Shown: positions 36,780 through 45,949, counted from the stretch's first letter. The stretch: 61,767 nt of DNA from Clostridium sp. AM33-3 (GCF_003480315.1 NZ_QUIV01000017.1:1-61767); one strand, 5' to 3'. The notes: generated by a model from the letters alone, not told the origin. Numbers and translations are program-made.

Positions 36780-37925
36780 TTACTTCAGTAATTTACCAGA
36801 AATTACCATCTGCTGTACCTGGCTGGTTCCTTCGTAGATCGTGAATACACGACAGTCACGGAACATACGCTCAATCTTGTAGTCCTTGATGAAGCCATAT
36901 CCACCATGGATCTGAACGGTCTTGGCAGCGATCTCGTTGCAGACCTCAGATGCGTAGAATTTTGCCATGGAGGCTGCCATGGAAGCATCCTGACCGTTAT
37001 CGATCAGCCATGCAGTCTTGTAAACCAGGTTCTTGGCTGCCTCAAGCTTGGTTGCCATCTCAGCCAGCATAAATGCGATCGCCTGGAATTTTGCGATCGG
37101 ACGGCCAAACTGCTTTCTCTCTTTTGCATACTTGATCGCTTCATCCAGACAGCCCTGTGCAACACCGATAGACTGTGCAGCAACGCCCATACGTCCGGTA
37201 TCCAGAGTCTTCATTGCGTTAATGAAGCCCTTGCCTTCCTGACCAAGCAGGTTGTCTTTATGTACACGTACATTTTCCAGAATGATATCACTGGTTGCGC
37301 AGCCTACGACACCCATCTTTTTCTCCGGCTTACCACAGGATACACCCTCCTGCTTCATGTCTACGATGAATGCGGAAATACCCTTGGTTCCCATGCTCAT
37401 GTCGGTCTTTGCGTATACAACCGCCCAGTCAGCCAGAGGCGCCATGGTGATAAAGGTCTTACGGCCATTCAGGACATAGTAGTCACCATCTTTTACTGCA
37501 GTGGTCTGCATGCCGCCTGCGTCGGAACCTGCGCCCGGCTCAGTCAGTGCGAAGCAGACCTTCTTTTCGCCGGTTACGACCGGACGTAAATATTTCTCTT
37601 TCTGCTCAGCGTTTCCGGAAAGAAGGAACGGACCGCCGGAAAGGGAGTTCGGGGAAGAAACATAAATACTTGCAACACCGGATACTCTTGCGATCTCTTC
37701 CATTACGATAACGTAAGAACGCGCGTCTCCGCCCTGTCCACCGTACTGCTTCGGAACCTTGATTCCGAAGAAACCGGCTTTTGCCATCTTGTCGAGGATT
37801 TCCTCTGGGAAAACCTCCTCTTCCTCGACTTTGTCAAGAATTTCTTTTGTCAGCTCTGTCTCTGCAAATTCTCTTGCCAGTTTTCTGACCAGTTCATGCT
37901 GCTCTGTGAAAAATGCGTCTGCCAT
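36780..37925 (-). CDS. Acyl-CoA dehydrogenase (set 1)
   Basis: A 381-residue flavoprotein of the short-chain acyl-CoA dehydrogenase family. The flavin-binding signature CFALTEPGAGSDAGG and the catalytic base Glu365 in IYEGTSQVQQ are present. In anaerobes such enzymes with Etf usually run as enoyl-CoA reductases. The gene is 20 bp before etfB and 61 bp after the ligase gene, in the same order as carB-carC-carD-carE of caffeate respiration and acdB-etfBA of leucine reduction. Confidence 0.93.
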   Translation of the reverse strand: MADAFFTEQHELVRKLAREFAETELTKEILDKVEEEEVFPEEILDKMAKAGFFGIKVPKQYGGQGGDARSYVIVMEEIARVSGVASIYVSSPNSLSGGPFLLSGNAEQKEKYLRPVVTGEKKVCFALTEPGAGSDAGGMQTTAVKDGDYYVLNGRKTFITMAPLADWAVVYAKTDMSMGTKGISAFIVDMKQEGVSCGKPEKKMGVVGCATSDIILENVRVHKDNLLGQEGKGFINAMKTLDTGRMGVAAQSIGVAQGCLDEAIKYAKERKQFGRPIAKFQAIAFMLAEMATKLEAAKNLVYKTAWLIDNGQDASMAASMAKFYASEVCNEIAAKTVQIHGGYGFIKDYKIERMFRDCRVFTIYEGTSQVQQMVISGKLLK

Positions 37926-37986
37926 CTTGCTCTATTTCCTCCTTCATACATATTGGTATCTAAACCGGATTGCTCCGGCTGTATGC

Positions 37987-39609
37987 TTATTCTTGTGTGC
38001 CGCCAGCCGTCTCACGCTGTTTTGCGGCACGCTCCGCTGCTTCTTTTCGCAGCTCCTTTAATTCAATCTTACCACTCGCGTTCATGGGGAATTTCTCAAA
38101 CCAGAATACATAGGCCGGAACCTTATAATCTGCCAAATGCTGTTTTAAATAGGAAAGCATCCGTTCTTTATCGATCTGCACTCCCGGCTTCAAAATCACG
38201 CAGGCTGCAATTTCTTCCTGAAGAACCTGCGCCGGAACTCCTACTACCTTAACATCCGCCACCCCTTCATAACGGCGGATCATAAACTCAATCTCCCGCG
38301 GAGAAATATTTTCTCCCGCACGGATGATCATCTCTTTGAGGCGTCCGGTAATATGAAGCTCACCCGTTTCGTCGAAGTAGCCGATATCTCCGGTCCTCAG
38401 CCATCCATCCTCTGTGAAGACTTTGGCATTGGCCTGCGGCAGATGATAATACCCCAGCATGACATTATAGCCCTGAACCTGAATTTCTCCGGCCTTCCCC
38501 AGTGCTGCTTCTTTCCCGGTTGCAAGATCTGCGATACGTGCCTTCACATGTTCGATCACATGTCCGGCCGATACCGCCTTGATTTCATTTGGATCATCCC
38601 AGTCTGCAATGGCAATACATGGTGATGTTTCTGTCTGTCCGTAAGACGGCTGCAGATGCATCTGCGGAAACCGTCTGCAGATTTCCAGAAAATCCTCCGG
38701 GGTACACGGGGAGCCTGCGATGATGCCGGATTTCAGATCTGGTGCCTGACGTCCCGCGTACTGCGGTTTGCGGATCAATGCGAGAAACATGCTCGGAACA
38801 CCGTTTAAGATCGTACATTTGTACTGATCAATGGCGTCCCACACATGGGCTGTCCGAAAATATGGGATCAGGCACATAGCCATGCCTCCTGTGATACACG
38901 CAATCACGCCGGCAGTGATGCCGAAGCAATGAAACAGTGGAACGGTTATGCACATCTTATCCGTAACGCCCCAGTGCATTGCCTCCACCATGGCACGGCT
39001 GTTGTTGATCAGCTGCTCATGGCTCAGCAGGATCCCCTTTGGAAGGGATGTGGTGCCGGACGTAAAGATCATGCAGGCCGCGTCCTCCGGCTGTACCTGG
39101 CTTTTCAGCTCCTGTACACGGGCCAGAAGTTCCGGTGACTTTTCCCGGCGGCCGAAGCTGTCCGGGCTCATCCAGGTTCCTGCTTCCTTTTCATCCAGAT
39201 GAAGGAAGCGCTTTACCTTCGGCGTATCCTTCCGGATATCCGCGATCACATCATCATAGACAATATCCTTGCAGCCAGTGCCGCAGAACACATATTCCAC
39301 ATCGGAGTAATTCAGGATTCCCTTCAGTTCTTCATCCCGGTAACAGGTATTGATCAGCACCGGAACGGCACCAATCTTCACCAGCGCCAGAAAGGTAAAT
39401 ACCCAGTTCGGACTGTTGACACTCCAGATTCCCACATGGGTTCCCCGTGTGACTCCCATATCGTCCAGTCTGCCTGCCATAAGATCTGATGTCTCATCCA
39501 GCTGGGCGAAGCTACAGCTCCAGCCAAACATTTCCATAGCGGTGTGATCTCCGATCACGGCTGCCTGTTCCTTCAGATACTGCCCGATTGTTTTTTTCGT
39601 CAATTCCAT
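37987..39609 (-). CDS. AMP-dependent acyl-CoA synthetase/ligase (set 1)
   Basis: A 540-residue ANL-superfamily ligase: phosphate loop FTSGTTSLPKG, YGQTETSP, the hinge region RTGDIGYFDETGELHITGRLK, and the catalytic Lys in NASGKIELKE near the C-terminus. It would charge a carboxylic acid with CoA at the expense of ATP. The start at 39609 has GGAGAG at 4-6 nt; the palindrome ACTTGTATACAAGT sits immediately upstream of that site. The acid is unknown; the neighbouring genes suggest an unsaturated or 2-hydroxy acid. Confidence 0.92.
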   Translation of the reverse strand: MELTKKTIGQYLKEQAAVIGDHTAMEMFGWSCSFAQLDETSDLMAGRLDDMGVTRGTHVGIWSVNSPNWVFTFLALVKIGAVPVLINTCYRDEELKGILNYSDVEYVFCGTGCKDIVYDDVIADIRKDTPKVKRFLHLDEKEAGTWMSPDSFGRREKSPELLARVQELKSQVQPEDAACMIFTSGTTSLPKGILLSHEQLINNSRAMVEAMHWGVTDKMCITVPLFHCFGITAGVIACITGGMAMCLIPYFRTAHVWDAIDQYKCTILNGVPSMFLALIRKPQYAGRQAPDLKSGIIAGSPCTPEDFLEICRRFPQMHLQPSYGQTETSPCIAIADWDDPNEIKAVSAGHVIEHVKARIADLATGKEAALGKAGEIQVQGYNVMLGYYHLPQANAKVFTEDGWLRTGDIGYFDETGELHITGRLKEMIIRAGENISPREIEFMIRRYEGVADVKVVGVPAQVLQEEIAACVILKPGVQIDKERMLSYLKQHLADYKVPAYVFWFEKFPMNASGKIELKELRKEAAERAAKQRETAGGTQE

Positions 39610-39619
39610 GTTCTCTCCA

Positions 39620-39633
39620 ACTTGTATACAAGT
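39620..39633. promoter_or_regulatory. Perfect palindrome ACTTGTATACAAGT, candidate GntR operator
   Basis: A 14-bp perfect palindrome directly upstream of the ligase ribosome site. The TTGTATACAA core resembles operators of FCD-type GntR regulators (for example MatR-like ATTGTATACAAT). Near-identical sites lie before the second ligase gene (52312-52325) and before the activator gene (45635-45648). Confidence 0.65.
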
Positions 39634-39646
39634 CATTGCCGCATAG

Positions 39647-39679
39647 AGGGCTGCGTGGCTTCTGCGCCTGCGCAGCCCT
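39647..39679 (-). other. Intercistronic hairpin between CoA-transferase and ligase genes
   Basis: AGGGCTGCG pairs exactly with CGCAGCCCT around a 15-nt loop. No T-tract follows on the minus strand, so it is more likely an mRNA processing or stability element than a terminator. Confidence 0.6.
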
Positions 39680-39710
39680 GCTTCCTTACTACAATGCTAA
39701 GGAACACTCA

Positions 39711-40952
39711 TTATGCTTTTTTCGGATCTTCCCAGATATAAAGAGTTCCGTTTGCTTTCAGTGCATCAATCTGCTCATCATTATAACCGATTTCCTTCAG
39801 AACATCAACACCCTGCTCACCGATTAACGGTCCACGTCTGTAATCCGGAACACCCATATTTTCAAACTTAACAGGTGTACGAACCAGTCTTCTGGTATTG
39901 CCATTAGAATAGGTCATATCGTAGAAGCAGTGATTTGCTTCTGCCTGCTTATCGTTACGGATCTCGATCCAGTTCTGGCACAGTGCGAACGGAATATCTG
40001 CTGCAGTCAGGATTTCTCTCCATTCTGCTGCGGTCTTCTTTTCGAAAGCTTCCATAACAATATCATAAACTTCCGTAGTCAGACCCTTTTCCTGACAGGT
40101 CAGGATCGGGAAGTAATTCTCATTCTCTACCAGATCCTCACGGCCTACTGCTGCAATGAACTTCTTGTAATAGGTGTTGTAATCCGGCATACAGGTCTGA
40201 ATATAACGGTCATCTGCGGTATGCCATGCGGAGTTGAACGGGTTAGCACCATTGCGGATGTTGATCGGATACTGCTGTGCAATACCTTCATAGTTGGATG
40301 CCTGAACCATCATGCCCATGTTGTATACAGCACTCTCAAACAGGGAGGTCTCAACCTTCTCACCGACACCTTTGGTCTTTGCCTGATATAATGCAGCCAG
40401 AATACCTGCTACCAGGTTCATACCTACGTTGTGGTCACCGACACCAGGTGCACCGTTGAACGGGACATCGCTTCTCTGACGCAGAGTCTCAAAGTATCCG
40501 CCTCTTGCGAAGAATGCGGTAAAGTCAAATCCCGGAAGATCCTTATCCGGACCATACTCACCATAACCGGTACAGATTGCATAAACCAGCTTCGGATATC
40601 TTTCCTTTAAGGTTTCATAGTCAAGACCAGCTCTCTGAAGAGCCTGTACGCGCCAGTTGGTGATCAGGACATCTGCGGAATCCAGCAGCTTGAAGAATGC
40701 CTCCTTGCCCTCCGGAGTTTTCATGTTCAGGGAGATACATCTCTTATTACCATTCTCCAGATCCCAGGTTGTATTCTCATACATATCTAACGGACGTCCC
40801 TCAGACGGAGCGGTATATCTTAACGGATCACCCTTTGCGGACTCAATTTTAATAACATCTGCTCCAAGGTCAGCCATAAATCTGCCTGCGGTTGCCGCAG
40901 CGATAAAGGTTGCCAGCTCAATAACTTTTACACCTTCCAATGGTTTGCTCAT
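39711..40952 (-). CDS. Family III CoA transferase, HadA/FldA-like (2-hydroxyacyl-CoA transferase)
   Basis: A 413-residue CaiB/BaiF-type CoA transferase. Text such as GDPLRYTAPSEGRPL, TNWR, DYETLKERYPKLV, GPDKDLPGFDFTAFFARGG is very close to the HadA/FldA branch (2-hydroxyisocaproate and phenyllactate CoA transferases of Clostridia). The expected catalytic Asp is Asp173 in GVGDHNVG. It should move CoA from the end-product acyl- or enoyl-CoA to the incoming 2-hydroxy acid, saving ATP. Lies between the transporter and ligase genes. Confidence 0.88.
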   Translation of the reverse strand: MSKPLEGVKVIELATFIAAATAGRFMADLGADVIKIESAKGDPLRYTAPSEGRPLDMYENTTWDLENGNKRCISLNMKTPEGKEAFFKLLDSADVLITNWRVQALQRAGLDYETLKERYPKLVYAICTGYGEYGPDKDLPGFDFTAFFARGGYFETLRQRSDVPFNGAPGVGDHNVGMNLVAGILAALYQAKTKGVGEKVETSLFESAVYNMGMMVQASNYEGIAQQYPINIRNGANPFNSAWHTADDRYIQTCMPDYNTYYKKFIAAVGREDLVENENYFPILTCQEKGLTTEVYDIVMEAFEKKTAAEWREILTAADIPFALCQNWIEIRNDKQAEANHCFYDMTYSNGNTRRLVRTPVKFENMGVPDYRRGPLIGEQGVDVLKEIGYNDEQIDALKANGTLYIWEDPKKA

Positions 40953-40997
40953 TTTATGTTACACTCCTTTTTGAAAAATATAATGTTCCTAACAGAT

Positions 40998-42122
40998 TCA
41001 GTCTTTGGTATCGAACTTGGTAGCTACCATATGTACCAGATATGGGATCATGATAACCGGAATGGTTAAATAGCCCAGGTACTTGTAGCCTACTGCCACG
41101 ATCTTATTCAGACCCAGCTGAGCAATACCGAATGCTACTACGGTACAGATCAGGGTAACAACGATAACCTTTACACCCGGTTTTGCAGTCGGATCAAAGT
41201 TTTTGTCCAAGGAAGAACATACACGGTTGGACATACCTGCGATCATGTTTACTGCAGTAGATACAGAACCAAGTACGATCAGGATGGAAATGATCGGACG
41301 AAGCACGCCCGGTGCCACACCTCTGTTTACCAGGATCAGCAGCGGAATGCTCTCGGTTGCGAAGTTCGGATCATTTGCAATTGCCATCAGACCAACAACA
41401 GCCATCAGGCAAATCAGAACGTTTACGAAAAATCCCTGAACCATAGAGGTCTTCGCGTCATCCGGAGATGCGAACGGTTTTGCGTGCTGTACTAACAGAC
41501 CGATGGATGCCAGCTGGAAGGCTGCATATACGAAGCCGATCCACAGTGCCTTGCCAAACGGTGCCGGATTTGCCATGCTCGCGGAAATGTTTGCGGAAAT
41601 ATCACCCCACTGTGCGATGATATTCGGAATATAAACGATCAACAGTCCCGCAACAATCAGTACCGATAAAGTAGCAGCCACTTTACGTACTACGTTGGTG
41701 CCATATACAGCTACCGCAAAAATAAAGATTCCTACAAAGATCGTTCCAACCCAGTGATTAATGCCAAACGCACTTTCCATAGTGCTGACGCCGGTTGCGA
41801 ATGCTGCTGCCGGAGCTACGCAGATCGTCACAATATATACCAGCTCATACAGATTGGAAAAAATCGGTGCGTACTTGCCGTAAAAACTGTTGTTAAAGCT
41901 TCTGTAATCGTATACCTCATGCTTTTTTGCATATTTCAGTGCATACCACTGGAAAAAAGCACCCAAAAACTGAGTCATGATACAGGTTACGAATGCCCAG
42001 ATTCCGAACTGTACGAAATACTGACGAAGCTGGTTGCCTGATGCAAAACCGCCGCCGAACTGTGTCGTAAACCACACAAATGCAACACCTACTGTTACGG
42101 ACATTTTGTCTTTACTAATCAT
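40998..42122 (-). CDS. YkvI-family membrane transporter
   Basis: A 374-residue membrane protein with about ten TM helices and the YkvI/COG3949 start VAFVWFTTQFGGGFASGNQ, a glycine-rich unwound-helix motif of the LeuT-like superfamily. Its place between dehydratase and CoA-transferase genes makes it a good candidate importer of the fermented substrate (an amino acid or 2-hydroxy acid) or exporter of the product; this is inferred from context only. GGGGGA ribosome site. Confidence 0.8.
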   Translation of the reverse strand: MISKDKMSVTVGVAFVWFTTQFGGGFASGNQLRQYFVQFGIWAFVTCIMTQFLGAFFQWYALKYAKKHEVYDYRSFNNSFYGKYAPIFSNLYELVYIVTICVAPAAAFATGVSTMESAFGINHWVGTIFVGIFIFAVAVYGTNVVRKVAATLSVLIVAGLLIVYIPNIIAQWGDISANISASMANPAPFGKALWIGFVYAAFQLASIGLLVQHAKPFASPDDAKTSMVQGFFVNVLICLMAVVGLMAIANDPNFATESIPLLILVNRGVAPGVLRPIISILIVLGSVSTAVNMIAGMSNRVCSSLDKNFDPTAKPGVKVIVVTLICTVVAFGIAQLGLNKIVAVGYKYLGYLTIPVIMIPYLVHMVATKFDTKD

Positions 42123-42249
42123 AATGCCATCCCCCTATTTTTTTCTGCAAATCCTGTTCTATGAAAGGCTTCCCGCCTGACATAGTTCCCACAGTTTCTT
42201 TTATATCGCAAAGCGGACGATTCCGGCCCGCCTCTCGATCAACATTTTG

Positions 42250-43359
42250 TTACAGCATCTCCTTGAACGCCTGGATCATGGTGGCTGCCTGCTCGTAGTT
42301 TACCATCTGACGGTCAACCTCGATATTTAAGTTCAGGATGCCTGCCTGCTCGCATGCTCTCTTGATCGGAACGTAATCAAACTCCTCCGGATCACAGAAC
42401 TTGGTCATCAGAACGATGATGCCCTTTGCGTCATGGGCCTTTGCCTGCTCAATGATATAATCCACACGTTTCTTTTCCTTATCATAAAGGAGTGTGCAGT
42501 TGTCCATGTTTGCGAATTTTTGTGCCAGTGCGTCTACCGGATTCGTCATTTCCGGGGTATCGGTACGATACTGTCTGGTCTCGTTCGCAACATCATCTGC
42601 AACAATCTGGATGCCGTTGTCGTCGAAGATCTTTAACATGCCAGGAGCATCTGCCAGAATGCCGCTTACCAGAACACGGGCTGTGCGGGTGCTCTTCGGA
42701 CCGGCTAAGAGCTCAGCAGTCAGTTCTTTTACAATTGCGGTATGCTCTTCCGGAAGCATGAACCATGCGCTCTTGAATACATCGCTTCTCTCAGCCGCGG
42801 TGATATCTGCATTTGCTGCTGCTTCGGAGAATGCTCTCATAGCTGCGTTGTGCTCGTTGTATACTTTAATGGACTCAGACAGCGCGAACTCGGAGAAGTG
42901 TGCTCCGGTTGCAACGGTCAGGTCATTGATGACTCTCTCATAACCGGCCTTGGTGAACTTGATGCCGAAATCCGGTTTCCGGTTCTGCGGATAGGTCATC
43001 GGGATGAACGGGATATCCTTTACTGCGTATTTCCAGTTCTGGCCCAGAGTCTTTAAGGAGTCACACAGAGACGGGATGATGATAGCAGAAATGCCCTTAT
43101 ACTCGCCCTTGATTCCCAGCTCCAGGATTGTCTGCATGATAGAGCAGATAAATGCCGGATAATATTTCTTTGCCTCGTTGATCTCCATGTCTGCGCCCCA
43201 GACACCCATCGGTACCAGGCCCATGGAATGAACGATCTCCTGCGGTGTATAATAGGTTACTGCAACGACCTTCTTACCTTCAGCCAGATATTTGTCCAGC
43301 TGTTTTCTCGGATTTGCAGCAACTTCATGAAGCTGTGCTAATAATTCCTTTGCTGCCAT
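42250..43359 (-). CDS. 2-hydroxyacyl-CoA dehydratase beta subunit (HadC/FldC family)
   Basis: A 369-residue HgdB-superfamily subunit. It matches HadC-type proteins in YYTPQEIVHSMGLVPMGVWG, FICSIMQT, PSLCDSLKTLGQNWK, SGILADAPGMLKIFDDNG and TKFCDPEEFDYVPIK; the conserved cysteines (about residues 51, 89 region and 324 region) should bind a [4Fe-4S] cluster. With the alpha subunit, 2 bp upstream, it eliminates water from (R)-2-hydroxyacyl-CoA by a ketyl-radical mechanism and is oxygen sensitive. Confidence 0.92.
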   Translation of the reverse strand: MAAKELLAQLHEVAANPRKQLDKYLAEGKKVVAVTYYTPQEIVHSMGLVPMGVWGADMEINEAKKYYPAFICSIMQTILELGIKGEYKGISAIIIPSLCDSLKTLGQNWKYAVKDIPFIPMTYPQNRKPDFGIKFTKAGYERVINDLTVATGAHFSEFALSESIKVYNEHNAAMRAFSEAAANADITAAERSDVFKSAWFMLPEEHTAIVKELTAELLAGPKSTRTARVLVSGILADAPGMLKIFDDNGIQIVADDVANETRQYRTDTPEMTNPVDALAQKFANMDNCTLLYDKEKKRVDYIIEQAKAHDAKGIIVLMTKFCDPEEFDYVPIKRACEQAGILNLNIEVDRQMVNYEQAATMIQAFKEML

Positions 43360-43361
43360 CT

Positions 43362-44597
43362 CTATTTCCCTCCTTTGTTTGCTTCCATGATCTCTGTCAG
43401 GCCCTGTACGCGGGTATCGTACTGTGCCTCAGAGAAGTTTCTCGGATCAGCCTGGTCGCCATCGAAGGAAACAACCGGGATGCCGCATGCCTCGCCGATC
43501 TGACGGCTCATCTCCGGCATGAATCCGGACCACAGCTTGCAGGAGCGGTTGGTATGTACTAACAGACCTTCTACATGGTTATCCTTGCAGAGCCTGATGC
43601 GTTTGTCTCTGGCATGCTCAAGGTTCATGGCATTCGGAACGTTTGCGTATGCACGGCACATTCCGTCAAAGTCATCGTAGATGAAGCCGAATGCGTCAGC
43701 ATAAATGGTGGTTACCATGTTGATGCCTCTGCCCTTTAAGCCGGTAGAGGTAACACGCAGCCACGGCCAGCATGCAATACCTTCGAACATGATACGGTAT
43801 TTCTCTTCTGCGCGGAAAGTGGAAGTGCCCTTTTCATGGTTCTCTTTGTACTCTTTTAACAGGGTTTCCATAGCGTCGCCTGCCTCTTCTTTACCACGTG
43901 CGGTAACCATAACTGCCATGTGGTTTAACAGGTCAAATCCGTTAAACGGAGATGGAACATATTTTGCCTGGGAGGTTGCCTCGATCCATGCGCGGCTTGC
44001 GCGTCCGGAGGAAGCCATAACCTCTTTGAAGCGCTCATCGCTCCATTTCTTGCCGGTATACGCTTCCAGACCATGGATAACATCCCAGAACTGAGCCTTG
44101 ATGTACTCGGTCTCCGCATCGGATACCTCGTAATCCGGGTTGAACGGAATATCGATCATGAACATTGGGATGTTCAGCTCTTTTGCCAGGTTTTCGTACC
44201 ATTTGATCATGCAGTTACAGATGTTGTTACAGCAAAGTACGAAGTCCGGCATCGGCATATCCTGCTCCGGAGCGGATTTCAGTTTTGCATAAGCAAGGGA
44301 GATACGTGCATATGCGCAGATATCGTTGGAGTAGCCCTCGCCCTCTGCCTCGTTACACATTCTCTCACCGCCGCCTCTTGCTGCAATACCAGCTGCCTGG
44401 TTTTCCGGGTAGCAGACATACAGTCCAAGGGTCTCCGGGATCTCTACCGGGAAGTTGCTAGCACACCAGCCAACCATCTCTCCGCGTTTTTTGGCCTCCA
44501 TCGCATCACTGTAAGCCTTTGCCGCGATCTGGCCCAGCTTAAACTTTGCTGAGTTCGGATCTGGTGCTGGTCTGCTCTTTTTTACTTCTTCAGCCAT
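43362..44597 (-). CDS. 2-hydroxyacyl-CoA dehydratase alpha subunit (HadB/FldB family)
   Basis: A 411-residue subunit closely resembling HadB: YPENQAAGIAAR, DICAYARISLAYAK, VLCCNNICNCMIKWYENL, FRAEEKYRIMFEGIACWPW, HTNRSCKLWSGF and SFDGDQADPRNFSEAQ. Cysteines in these stretches supply cluster ligands. It is preceded by AAAGGAGG and is followed after 2 bp by the beta gene. The activator gene lies upstream. Substrate (isocaproyl-, aryl-lactyl- or other 2-hydroxyacyl-CoA) cannot be fixed from sequence. Confidence 0.92.
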   Translation of the reverse strand: MAEEVKKSRPAPDPNSAKFKLGQIAAKAYSDAMEAKKRGEMVGWCASNFPVEIPETLGLYVCYPENQAAGIAARGGGERMCNEAEGEGYSNDICAYARISLAYAKLKSAPEQDMPMPDFVLCCNNICNCMIKWYENLAKELNIPMFMIDIPFNPDYEVSDAETEYIKAQFWDVIHGLEAYTGKKWSDERFKEVMASSGRASRAWIEATSQAKYVPSPFNGFDLLNHMAVMVTARGKEEAGDAMETLLKEYKENHEKGTSTFRAEEKYRIMFEGIACWPWLRVTSTGLKGRGINMVTTIYADAFGFIYDDFDGMCRAYANVPNAMNLEHARDKRIRLCKDNHVEGLLVHTNRSCKLWSGFMPEMSRQIGEACGIPVVSFDGDQADPRNFSEAQYDTRVQGLTEIMEANKGGK

Positions 44598-44741
44598 TGT
44601 GAAAAACCTCCTTTATACATTTTCATTTCCTAAACTTAAATAGGTTCTGGCCGTCCGCACGTCACTTGCGGCGTCTGTCCGGTCTGTATCAGCTCGCGTC
44701 CTCCGCAAAGGAACACGGTAAGCTTTCTGTTTGATCTATGA

Positions 44742-45515
44742 CTAGCTGCTCTTTCCGTACGCGTAAAGCGCTGCGCCGAGAGCTCCAAGTTCCTGTGCCC
44801 GCTTGTCGTAGTAGATTTCCACGCCAAGCTCCTTTGCCATGGCATTGCGGACACCGCCGTTCTGCGCCACGCCGCCGCTCATGCAGACCTCCTCGCGGAT
44901 GCCTACACGCTTTGCCAGAGATGCAACCCTGGTTGCCACGGACTGGCAGATGCCTGCTACAAGATCCGGGATATCAGTTCCGGATGCCAGCTGGGAAATT
45001 ACCTCGGACTCTGCGAATACCGTGCAGGTGCTGGAGATGCTTGCCGGCTTTACTGCTTTTGCGGCTTCGGTTTCCAGCTGGGAAATATCAAGCTTCAGGA
45101 TATTTGCCATAACATCCAGGAATCTGCCGGTTCCTGCCGCGCATTTGTCATTCATAACAAAATTGATCATGCGTCCCTCTTCATTCAGGGAAAGAACCTT
45201 GGCATCCTGGCCTCCTATATCGATTACTGTTCTTGCGCCCGGACAAACATAGTGGACACCCAGTGCGTGACAGGTCAGCTCACTAACCTGATAATCTGCC
45301 CCGTCATAGGTCTGGCGTCCGTATCCGGTTGCCACGGTGCATGCCATATCTGCCTGCGTAAGACCGCTTTCTTTCATTACATTTTCCAGCGCCTTGCTGA
45401 CTCCGTCTGTTCCGACAGTAGCTACCACAATGGAGGATGCCACAATTTCGCTTCCATCCTTCAGGATCACTGCCTTGGATGTAGTAGAGCCAATATCAAT
45501 TCCCAGTGTATACAT
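44742..45515 (-). CDS. Activator (archerase) of 2-hydroxyacyl-CoA dehydratase, HadI/HgdC family
   Basis: A 257-residue ASKHA-fold ATPase: LGIDIGSTTSKAV and VIDIGGQDAK phosphate motifs, and the two cysteines (Cys125 in DKCAAGTGRF, Cys164 in SSTCTVF) by which the homodimer binds one bridging [4Fe-4S] cluster. It injects one high-energy electron into the dehydratase with ATP hydrolysis. The start at 45515 has GAGG at 8 nt; a GTG three codons upstream is the alternative. First gene of set 1, with about 185 nt of leader. Confidence 0.93.
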   Translation of the reverse strand: MYTLGIDIGSTTSKAVILKDGSEIVASSIVVATVGTDGVSKALENVMKESGLTQADMACTVATGYGRQTYDGADYQVSELTCHALGVHYVCPGARTVIDIGGQDAKVLSLNEEGRMINFVMNDKCAAGTGRFLDVMANILKLDISQLETEAAKAVKPASISSTCTVFAESEVISQLASGTDIPDLVAGICQSVATRVASLAKRVGIREEVCMSGGVAQNGGVRNAMAKELGVEIYYDKRAQELGALGAALYAYGKSS

Positions 45516-45634
45516 AACTGACACCTCTTCAAAATTTTCAGCTGTTATTTCTATGCCTTCTTTGCAGTTGTTAAAAATTAAACAAGTTTGAGCAAATAAA
45601 AACGGCGTCTTGCTTACGTTTCATACTATGGTAT

Positions 45635-45648
45635 TCTAGTATACAAGA
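45635..45648. promoter_or_regulatory. Candidate GntR operator TCTAGTATACAAGA in the hadI leader
   Basis: An imperfect palindrome (one mismatched pair) matching the ACTTGTATACAAGT site at 39620 in its core. It lies about 60 bp downstream of the predicted promoter start, where a bound repressor would act as a roadblock. Confidence 0.5.
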
Positions 45649-45715
45649 TAAACGCCAAAAAAATTTGTTGTACGATTCCTCAATATCGCCAACAAACAGC
45701 TCAACTCATGACCCT

Positions 45716-45744
45716 ATACTATCAAATTCATCAATGAATGTAAA
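45716..45744 (-). promoter_or_regulatory. Predicted promoter of set 1 (activator-dehydratase operon)
   Basis: On the minus strand TTTACA (45739-45744), 17-bp spacer, TAGTAT (45716-45721), in a strongly A/T-rich stretch with no gene (45525-45949). The rest of this stretch holds the operator-like palindrome and the terminator of the GntR gene. Confidence 0.5.
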
Positions 45745-45885
45745 TAGTTTCTTTGTATTTTTTGTGTTTTTCACCGGAATTTTATTTGCACACCATTTCT
45801 TTTGTTTCTTTCAGTTTACATAAATCTATCGTTTTTTGTTTATTTTTAAACACTCTCGTTTCCGGAGCAACTGCCTGAAAAGCAA

Positions 45886-45927
45886 AGAAAAAGACGGAAC
45901 TATGCGCTTCTTTGCATATTCCGTCTC
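45886..45927 (-). terminator. Terminator of the first GntR gene
   Basis: On the minus strand AGACGGAAtATGC pairs with GCATaGTTCCGTCT, followed by TTTTTCTTTGCTTTT, 23 bp after the stop codon. It separates the regulator gene from the operon it faces. Confidence 0.85.
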
Positions 45928-45949
45928 TTCCTTTCTATAACAGATCGGA

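Noticed and set aside
44598..44741. Possible small gene between the dehydratase alpha and activator genes
   Set aside because: No frame with start and ribosome site; only a small CCGCA/TGCGG stem is visible.
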